From a virus, in IMG/VR virus record IMGVR_UViG_3300043409_001462, positions 62,001 to 126,000 of that record: 64,000 nt of DNA; one strand, given 5' to 3'. Below, in pieces: positions 59,604 through 64,000 of the stretch. Numbering within the stretch: position 1 is the stretch's first letter; each line of letters begins with the position of its first letter. The translations under genes and the position numbers were made by a program. The notes beneath the pieces were generated by a model. It was not told the DNA's origin, did no database searches, and saw nothing but the letters and a program-made list of their open reading frames with translations.

Positions 59604-59641
59604 CTATTTCTATCGATTGAGGTATAATATATTCAATCGAT
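59600..59641 (+). promoter_or_regulatory. Early promoter with 9-bp dyad around -10
   Basis: TTGACT 59600-59605, 17 bases, TATAAT 59623-59628. ATCGATTGA (59612-59620) and TCAATCGAT (59633-59641) form a perfect 9-bp inverted repeat centred on the -10: a likely repressor site. Confidence 0.75.
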
Positions 59642-59651
59642 GGAGAAAGAT

Positions 59652-60470
59652 ATGACACCACTTATATGGACATGCGTATACGGAGGAGATGATTATTTCA
59701 ATATCCTCCGTATCAGTTTAGAATCACTAATCAAGTATGGAAAATACAAGCGTAGCCTGTATATTTTTTCTGATAAGGATCAGCAACAAACACTTCAATA
59801 TGTACCAACCGAACTTTGGTCTTGGACGATAGTTCTTCCATTCCCAGAAAAAGCGCACATCTCAGCAAGATATGAATGTTCCAGTTATCTACCGAAGGAC
59901 TACGACGTTTATCTTTACGTAGATACAGACATCATCTACGATGCATCAGTATGGCCAATGCTTTATGACATCAAAAATTCAGAGAAGCTGTGCTTCACTA
60001 GCGAAAAGCATCTCTACCCAAATCTTCAGGCGAAAATTGGTTCGCTTCGAAACGGTAGCGCGTACAACTCTGAATGGTTCGGCTTGGCTATCGCTCATCA
60101 GGATGGTAGTTTGGAAGATTGCTACCTACCAATCATCAACTCAGGCGTCATAGGCTCGAACGATTTGGACGAGTTGATAACCGTATGCTGTGATATTAAA
60201 GCCAAGCTCAAGTACATCGATCCAAAATACCTCCAAGAGTTTGGCGACCAACCCGTAACGAATTATGTAATAATCCAATACGGTTGCGAAACGAATATTA
60301 CCAGATACGTTCACTTCGTCAATTCGGCTCCACCAGAGCTACACGTACGTAATGGGGTGGGGTTGCGAGGAATGGTTCATTTTTTGTGGGCTGGAAGCCT
60401 CAAATACGCCGAAATGAGCCAGTACCTAGACCTCCTAGAGCGGATGGGACTGGACGCTCCTCAGGGCTAG
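59652..60470 (+). CDS. GT8-like glycosyltransferase
   Basis: A 272-residue GT-A protein; ATG 59652 has GGAGAAAG upstream, while the ATG at 59640 would be close to the transcript start. DVYLYVDTDIIYD gives the DxD motif D91-T92-D93; LPIINSGVIGSND and QPVTNYVIIQ fit family 8 style. Expressed early from its own regulated promoter. Might glycosylate host surface, protein or modified phage DNA. Confidence 0.75.
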   Translation: MTPLIWTCVYGGDDYFNILRISLESLIKYGKYKRSLYIFSDKDQQQTLQYVPTELWSWTIVLPFPEKAHISARYECSSYLPKDYDVYLYVDTDIIYDASVWPMLYDIKNSEKLCFTSEKHLYPNLQAKIGSLRNGSAYNSEWFGLAIAHQDGSLEDCYLPIINSGVIGSNDLDELITVCCDIKAKLKYIDPKYLQEFGDQPVTNYVIIQYGCETNITRYVHFVNSAPPELHVRNGVGLRGMVHFLWAGSLKYAEMSQYLDLLERMGLDAPQG

Positions 60471-60586
60471 AAATACTTCTATAATACTTGTTTTTTACTT
60501 GTAATACTTACAGTCATGAGAGTATACACAAAGCAAGAAAAATCGCCTATACTGTGATTTTTTAGTATTCGCAAGTATTAAATCGG
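60471..60586 (+). promoter_or_regulatory. Intergenic region with AATACTT / AAGTATT repeats
   Basis: No ORF. AATACTT-type heptamers recur near 60472, 60483 and 60500, and AGTATT / AAGTATT in the opposite sense near 60563 and 60574, just ahead of the promoter at 60587. AAAAATC (from 60537) / GATTTTT (from 60556) can form a hairpin. Possible regulator sites. Confidence 0.4.
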
Positions 60587-60614
60587 TTGACTTTTCCTCT
60601 AGATAGGGTACAAT
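60587..60614 (+). promoter_or_regulatory. Early promoter TTGACT-16-TACAAT
   Basis: TTGACT 60587-60592, TACAAT 60609-60614, ahead of the second small-gene block. Confidence 0.75.
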
Positions 60615-60642
60615 ATATGTAACCTAAAGAAAGGAGCACCGA

Positions 60643-60858
60643 ATGACCCGTCATAATCCCCGCCTCGTACCCGAGTTCCTCGCCCGATACCCCTCCGTAG
60701 ACGGCTATACTCTCATCTGTGTCTGTGAGGAAATCAATCGCCGTACTCAAGCTGGAGTTGGCGTACAGGGTATCCTAACTCAAGCTCTGCTTTTAGACAA
60801 CGCTGGTCAATACCTAGCTCGAGTCTGTGAGTCACTTCAAGCCCAACAAAGTGCTTGA
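60643..60858 (+). CDS. Small early protein, 71 aa
   Basis: AAAGGAGCACC before ATG. Helical (FLARYPSVDGYTLICVCEEI). The next promoter's -35 overlaps its last codons. Unknown. Confidence 0.65.
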   Translation: MTRHNPRLVPEFLARYPSVDGYTLICVCEEINRRTQAGVGVQGILTQALLLDNAGQYLARVCESLQAQQSA

Positions 60859-60883
60859 CGAGTTTCGCGAATTACGCTATAAT
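60855..60883 (+). promoter_or_regulatory. Early promoter TTGACG-17-TATAAT
   Basis: TTGACG 60855-60860, TATAAT 60878-60883, with the palindrome TTCGCGAA (60864-60871) in the spacer. Confidence 0.75.
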
Positions 60884-60910
60884 ATATCTACGGTTGAAGA
60901 GGAGAACGAT

Positions 60911-61165
60911 ATGAACCCCACCTACACGAAGATCCCCCTCGAAAAGCTCGACGAAGTTCGTACGGCTCTTAATGCCAAGCTCAAGGCGCATAGCCAAGCT
61001 ACTGGCTTTCGCTATAAGACCCGTACCTTTTACCTCGGTCCCCGTAAGGTTTATGGCGGTCGTCGTCAGGGTACTACCAACAAGAGCGACGCCTATAGCG
61101 CCAAGCTTGCCGTTTACGAGGATAATGGTCGTTACGGTTACTTTGATATCGCCTACTACGTTTGA
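60911..61165 (+). CDS. Small early basic protein, 84 aa
   Basis: ATG 60911 with GAGGAGAACG upstream. Arg/Lys/Tyr rich (KTRTFYLGPRKVYGGRRQGT). May bind nucleic acid. Unknown. Confidence 0.65.
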   Translation: MNPTYTKIPLEKLDEVRTALNAKLKAHSQATGFRYKTRTFYLGPRKVYGGRRQGTTNKSDAYSAKLAVYEDNGRYGYFDIAYYV

Positions 61166-61175
61166 GGAGAAAGCT

Positions 61176-61457
61176 ATGAAACTCGACGATTATGATTTTG
61201 ATATGACTGCCAAGGCTGTGTTCGCGATGAACCCTTCGGCTCCCCAAAATTACGATACCTGGGAGGACCTGAAGTCCTTCATGGTTTCCATGGCGTACAC
61301 CTACGGTCACAAGACCAACTCTTTCAGCACCAGTGGATTCCAGCTGACTTTCTTTCCGAGCTCTAATGACACAGATATTAGCTGTCGTTCGTCTGTTTCG
61401 TCTTTTGTTGCGCTTGAGTATGTGAAGCGTATGACCCTCGTCAAGGAGAATGCATAA
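61176..61457 (+). CDS. Small early protein, 93 aa
   Basis: ATG 61176 with GAGGAGAAAG upstream; the frame is open further 5' but overlaps the previous gene. MKLDDYDFDMTAKAVFAMNP, then NYDTWEDLKSFMVSM. Acidic. Unknown. Confidence 0.65.
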   Translation: MKLDDYDFDMTAKAVFAMNPSAPQNYDTWEDLKSFMVSMAYTYGHKTNSFSTSGFQLTFFPSSNDTDISCRSSVSSFVALEYVKRMTLVKENA

Positions 61458-61642
61458 TGTTTATCGCAAAACCCAACCTGAATAACTCACTCGGTCAAAA
61501 GACTTTCTCCGATATGGAGGCGGCTGTTACCTACCTCGAGGAAGCCACTGGTTACAAGATGGATTTTGTTACCGACAAGCGTACGAAGGAGCGCACTTAT
61601 GACTGGGAAATCATCGGCAAACTCAAGCGTGTCAAAGCGTAA
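61457..61642 (+). CDS. Small early protein, 61 aa
   Basis: TAATG coupling. FIAKPNLNNSLGQKTFSDME then AAVTYLEEATGYKMD. Unknown alpha/beta protein. Confidence 0.65.
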   Translation: MFIAKPNLNNSLGQKTFSDMEAAVTYLEEATGYKMDFVTDKRTKERTYDWEIIGKLKRVKA

Positions 61643-61748
61643 CCCATTCGCACATGAGCTTAACGATGCAAAGTTTCGGTTGCGCATCGTTAAGCCACGT
61701 AAGGGCAAAGGTTCTTATTCTCGCAAGGAGTCAAAATTATGGGTATGA
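61629..61748 (+). CDS. arfA: ArfA-like ribosome-rescue peptide
   Basis: A 39-residue ORF from GTG 61629, overlapping its neighbours at both ends. SKRNPFAHELNDAKFRLRIV then KPRKGKGSYSRK matches the ArfA core (compare xLFRQRVExNKKGKGSYxRK). ArfA enters the empty mRNA channel of stalled ribosomes with its basic tail and recruits RF2. Short phage proteins of this form are common in T4-like genomes. Here three phage ORFs end inside tRNAs, giving a reason for rescue. The start codon is the least certain point. Confidence 0.7.
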   Translation: MSKRNPFAHELNDAKFRLRIVKPRKGKGSYSRKESKLWV

Positions 61749-61924
61749 TGAAAGAACGCTATATGGATATCGTTGATTACGCCGAAGAGTGCTGTGGTGG
61801 TACGCTTCAACATGATGAAGCTTGGAAGATGTTTCAGATGGTTTATCCTGACGAAGGCGAGATTTTCGAAGAAGCTTGGAACAACTGGGATTCTTTTTCT
61901 GAATATATTCTAACACATCATTAA
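61739..61924 (+). CDS. Small acidic protein, 61 aa
   Basis: AAGGAG 8 bases before ATG. Very acidic, Trp/Met rich (MFQMVYPDEGEIFEEAWNNW). Unknown; acidic early proteins often inhibit host factors. Confidence 0.65.
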   Translation: MGMMKERYMDIVDYAEECCGGTLQHDEAWKMFQMVYPDEGEIFEEAWNNWDSFSEYILTHH

Positions 61925-61931
61925 AAAGTGC

Positions 61932-61960
61932 TTGACTTATCTCTAAATATTAAGTATAAT
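61932..61960 (+). promoter_or_regulatory. Early promoter TTGACT-17-TATAAT
   Basis: TTGACT 61932-61937, TATAAT 61955-61960, with ACTTA / TAAGT arms spanning the spacer. Confidence 0.8.
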
Positions 61961-61987
61961 AGATCTTGATGATGAAGGAGTATATGC

Positions 61988-62182
61988 ATGTCAAAACCAA
62001 AGTTCAAAGTTTGCTACGATGTTAAGCACGTCGTAAAAGGTGATGGTATCTATGGATTACTCGTCACCAAAAAGTCTTACTTCCATACCTTACAGGAAGC
62101 ATTCTCCTTCTCTAAGGAGATTTATGGTCTTCGTATAAATGGTGTAGAAGTAGTAGGTCGTCCATCTATCGAACGTATGTGA
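61988..62182 (+). CDS. Small early protein, 64 aa
   Basis: AAGGAG upstream of ATG. SKPKFKVCYDVKHVVKGDGI, beta-rich then helix. Unknown. Confidence 0.65.
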   Translation: MSKPKFKVCYDVKHVVKGDGIYGLLVTKKSYFHTLQEAFSFSKEIYGLRINGVEVVGRPSIERM

Positions 62183-62189
62183 GGGAACT

Positions 62190-62471
62190 ATGCGTAAACT
62201 GTTGATCGTTGCATCTTTGTTGGCTATGTCTTCAGCTGCAATCGCTGCAGACGGTCGACGTATGTATGGTGGTCCTAATCGACCTGCTCATGGACATCAT
62301 CGTCACCATAACGTACTGCCATGGATAGCTGGTGGATTAGCTCTTGGAGCAATTGCTGGTGGAGCATATTACTACGACCATAGCCCACCAAGGTATCGTC
62401 GTCAGTGTTATGACGATTTAATTGGTTACGATCGTTATGGTCGTGAAGTTTGGCGCAAATATTGCAATTGA
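62190..62471 (+). CDS. Small secreted/membrane-anchored His- and Tyr-rich protein
   Basis: A 93-residue protein; residues 1-19 (MRKLLIVASLLAMSSAAIA) are a signal peptide, followed by a His-rich stretch (HGHHRHH), a hydrophobic Gly-rich segment (VLPWIAGGLALGAIAGGAYY) and two Cys near the end. Probably periplasmic or envelope-bound. Role unknown. Confidence 0.7.
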   Translation: MRKLLIVASLLAMSSAAIAADGRRMYGGPNRPAHGHHRHHNVLPWIAGGLALGAIAGGAYYYDHSPPRYRRQCYDDLIGYDRYGREVWRKYCN

Positions 62472-62478
62472 GGTTAAT

Positions 62479-62658
62479 ATGAAAATTGGTGATACAGTAG
62501 AGTTGATAGATGAGAATGATTACGAAGGCAACTATCGTGGTCGTATGAAGGTGGTCAACATCAAAGGTCTGTCCGTTCTGTGCGACCACCCATTCTACGA
62601 CGAGTTGCTTTGGGTTCTTGAGGATCAATTGGTGGTAATGGAGGAAGCAAATGACTGA
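62479..62658 (+). CDS. Small KOW/SH3-like protein, 59 aa
   Basis: ATG 62479 with GAGGT upstream. MKIGDTVELIDENDYEGNYR, then MKVVNIKGLSVLCD, looks like a small SH3/KOW barrel. Overlaps the next gene. Unknown. Confidence 0.6.
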   Translation: MKIGDTVELIDENDYEGNYRGRMKVVNIKGLSVLCDHPFYDELLWVLEDQLVVMEEAND

Positions 62659-62875
62659 TGATGGTAAGTACAAGTGCACATACTCTTTTAGCTGTGAATA
62701 TGAGAATGTTGCTTTGCCTGGCGAGCCGAAGCACAGCTTGAATGTTCTATCTTTCGATGGTACTGATGCTCACATTCAAACAGTGGTCAACCAGTTTGTT
62801 ACCTTTTTGAAGGCATCTGGTTACAGTTTCCAGGATTTGGAGATCATTAAAGATGCTAATTCCTACAAAGTATAG
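62651..62875 (+). CDS. Small protein, 74 aa
   Basis: Start overlaps the previous gene by 8 bases, GGAGG upstream. TYSFSCEYENVALPGEPKHS, then a helix (VVNQFVTFLKASGYSF). Unknown. Confidence 0.6.
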   Translation: MTDDGKYKCTYSFSCEYENVALPGEPKHSLNVLSFDGTDAHIQTVVNQFVTFLKASGYSFQDLEIIKDANSYKV

Positions 62876-63206
62876 CATTGGGTACACCTATTGGGTGCCT
62901 CGTGTTTACAAGCAATTTGTGAGTACAGAAACTCTTTATTATGAAGGTGAAGAGTGGACTCGTGATGTGTATGAAATGCGTGCTTTTGCCAAGCAGAAGG
63001 TGGTCCGTTGTATGGAAATCAAGGTCCATAAAAATGGTACGCATTCTGTAATGTATGGTGTAGAGAATATTACAGATGCTGGTACAAGTATGTTTCAGTG
63101 GTATCCAGAAGCAAATATACCTGAAAGCAATACCGAAGAGATTGCTCTAGCTTTTGCTGAGGGATTCTTGAAAGATAACCCAGACACAGAATACTTTGGT
63201 AACTAG
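62853..63206 (+). CDS. Small protein, 117 aa
   Basis: Overlaps the previous gene by 23 bases, GGAG about 11 bases before ATG. Aromatic, beta-rich (KYSIGYTYWVPRVYKQFVST). Unknown. Confidence 0.6.
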   Translation: MLIPTKYSIGYTYWVPRVYKQFVSTETLYYEGEEWTRDVYEMRAFAKQKVVRCMEIKVHKNGTHSVMYGVENITDAGTSMFQWYPEANIPESNTEEIALAFAEGFLKDNPDTEYFGN

Positions 63207-63216
63207 GAGATAAGTA

Positions 63217-63456
63217 ATGATAGATAATGCATTGCAGTTGATTAACCATAAAGGTGCGCTGTTGAAGGAGATTGCATTCCTTGAAACACAGCTTAAAGAT
63301 CACGATACTGGTCATATCCGTACAGCTATCAGTGTTCTTGAAGGTCGTGTGAAGGATATCGTTGAGTTTCTTAATGATACCGATAGAAAGTCAAAGCATT
63401 TGATGAATGGTATCATGAATTGGGACAAGATTATGTCCACACCTGGTAACCTATAA
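63217..63456 (+). CDS. Small helical protein, 79 aa
   Basis: AGGAGATAAG before ATG. A probable coiled coil (KGALLKEIAFLETQLKDHDT; VLEGRVKDIVEFLND). Unknown. Confidence 0.65.
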   Translation: MIDNALQLINHKGALLKEIAFLETQLKDHDTGHIRTAISVLEGRVKDIVEFLNDTDRKSKHLMNGIMNWDKIMSTPGNL

Positions 63457-63485
63457 TAAGTAGTGGTGTTGTTAAAGTTTATTGA

Positions 63486-63561
63486 TCGGGGTTAGTTCAA
63501 TTGGTAGAACTACAGACTTTGAATCTGTGTGTTGGTGGTTCGAGCCCATCACCCCGAGCCA
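63486..63561 (+). tRNA. tRNA-Gln(TTG)
   Basis: Acceptor TCGGGGT / ACCCCGA, anticodon loop CTTTGAA on ACAGA/TCTGT, T-loop TTCGAGC, GCCA end. Isolated from the main cluster by 10 kb. Confidence 0.95.
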
Positions 63562-63574
63562 ACTTTGGAGATAT

Positions 63575-63742
63575 ATGATGGATGGATATCAAGGCGATTC
63601 AAATAATTTACTCGAAAAACTCAAATATGCTACTCAAAGTTCTTCAATAGTAGATTTATATTGGGGTGAAGTTATGGAACTTTTGAGAGAAAGTCGAGAT
63701 AAAATTGAAGAATTGACTTCACTTCTTAAAGAGGATAAGTGA
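63575..63742 (+). CDS. Small helical protein, 55 aa
   Basis: ATG 63575 with GGAG upstream; the open frame upstream covers the tRNA and is not used. MMDGYQGDSNNLLEKLKYAT, then a Glu/Lys helix. TGATG coupling to the next gene. Unknown. Confidence 0.6.
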   Translation: MMDGYQGDSNNLLEKLKYATQSSSIVDLYWGEVMELLRESRDKIEELTSLLKEDK

Positions 63743-63948
63743 TGTTTTTCAGCAAGAAGAACGAAAAGTATATTCGTTGGAAAATTGAGATTGATGGTAT
63801 CACTGCAGAAGGTAAGCCAATCTATCATGTGTACAAAGCAAGAGCGCCATACGGTATGGATTTGGTCTGTGAGTTTCATGACTACGATCAAGCAAGGCAA
63901 TTTGTAGAGAAGCACATTGACTTCCCTATCTACTTCTATAAGGATTAG
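63742..63948 (+). CDS. Small protein, 68 aa
   Basis: ATG 63742 overlaps the previous stop, GAGGAT upstream. MFFSKKNEKYIRWKIEIDGI, alpha/beta. Unknown. Confidence 0.6.
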   Translation: MFFSKKNEKYIRWKIEIDGITAEGKPIYHVYKARAPYGMDLVCEFHDYDQARQFVEKHIDFPIYFYKD

Positions 63949-63950
63949 CA

Positions 63951-64000
63951 ATGCCATTCGGTGGATACAACCCATTAGACGACGGCGAATACCAAGATTT
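63951..64000 (+). CDS. Start of a gene cut by the window end
   Basis: ATG 63951 two bases after the previous stop with AAGGATTAGC upstream; the first residues are MPFGGYNPLDDGEYQD. Too little to classify. Confidence 0.5.
   Translation, partial: MPFGGYNPLDDGEYQD

Noticed and set aside
1-64000. Bacterial chromosome or prophage with host flanks
   Set aside because: No integrase, attachment site, rRNA or host housekeeping operon appears, and all genes are phage-like and on one strand.

Overview
The window is a 64 kb piece of the genome of a T4-superfamily myovirus (contractile-tailed phage). It is not a bacterial chromosome. The evidence is an ordered T4-type set: neck genes 13-14-15, terminase 16-17, sheath 18, tube 19, portal 20, prohead genes 67/68-like-21-22-23, then uvsY, uvsW, 55, 47, 46, and clamp/clamp loader 45-44-62 with regA. 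Every gene I can support lies on the + strand. Gene order and sequence feel are closest to the marine, cyanophage-like and alphaproteobacterial T4 relatives. No photosynthesis gene is present. A phage gene for an outer-membrane barrel and several signal peptides imply a Gram-negative host.

Layout: 1-9.7 kb holds long tail-fibre/adhesin genes (LamG and glycine-rich modules, tail-fibre repeats). 9.7-25.5 kb is the virion morphogenesis block, read from T4-late-like promoters (NATAAATA), with a SpoT/MESH1-type alarmone hydrolase inserted between genes 13 and 14. 25.5-35.1 kb holds recombination and late transcription genes plus a PP-loop ATPase, a cupin, an AbrB-like protein, peptide deformylase and a MazG-like pyrophosphohydrolase. 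35.1-40.1 kb is a probable DNA hypermodification cassette: TET/JBP dioxygenase, methyltransferase-like protein, aGPT-PPlase/amino-acid:DNA-transferase-like protein, DNA kinase, DUF3310-like protein and glycosyltransferase. 40.1-43.2 kb holds the clamp, clamp loader and RegA. 43.2-46.4 kb is a run of very small early genes behind strong sigma70-type promoters. 46.4-53.2 kb is an RNA-rich region with 25 tRNA genes, several structured RNAs that look like tRNA mimics, a Ro60/TROVE-like vWA protein, a 2OG oxygenase, a methyltransferase and a glutamine-amidotransferase-like protein. 53.2-60.5 kb holds the outer-membrane barrel, two more PP-loop ATPases, a TRAP DctP-like protein, a DUF2061 protein and a GT8-like glycosyltransferase. 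60.5-64 kb is a second small early gene block with an ArfA-like rescue peptide and a 26th tRNA.

The two most interesting systems are these. (1) A Ro60-like protein is preceded by an array of six stem-closed RNA modules sharing flanks and a GTTCNGCA-like motif. At least two modules have a circularly permuted tRNA topology (stem, T-arm, closed acceptor hairpin, D-arm, stem) like YrlA-type bacterial Y RNAs, and a further Y-RNA-like element opens the tRNA cluster. (2) In the base-modification cassette, the first two enzymes share a C-terminal PIP-box-like tail (ending STLDSFF) that could dock them on the phage's own sliding clamp, encoded 3 kb downstream. Together the 26 tRNAs decode all 20 amino acids. 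Three reading frames end inside downstream tRNAs, so tRNA processing should create nonstop mRNAs, and the phage also carries an ArfA-like rescue peptide. All functional statements are inferred by eye from sequence; no search was run.
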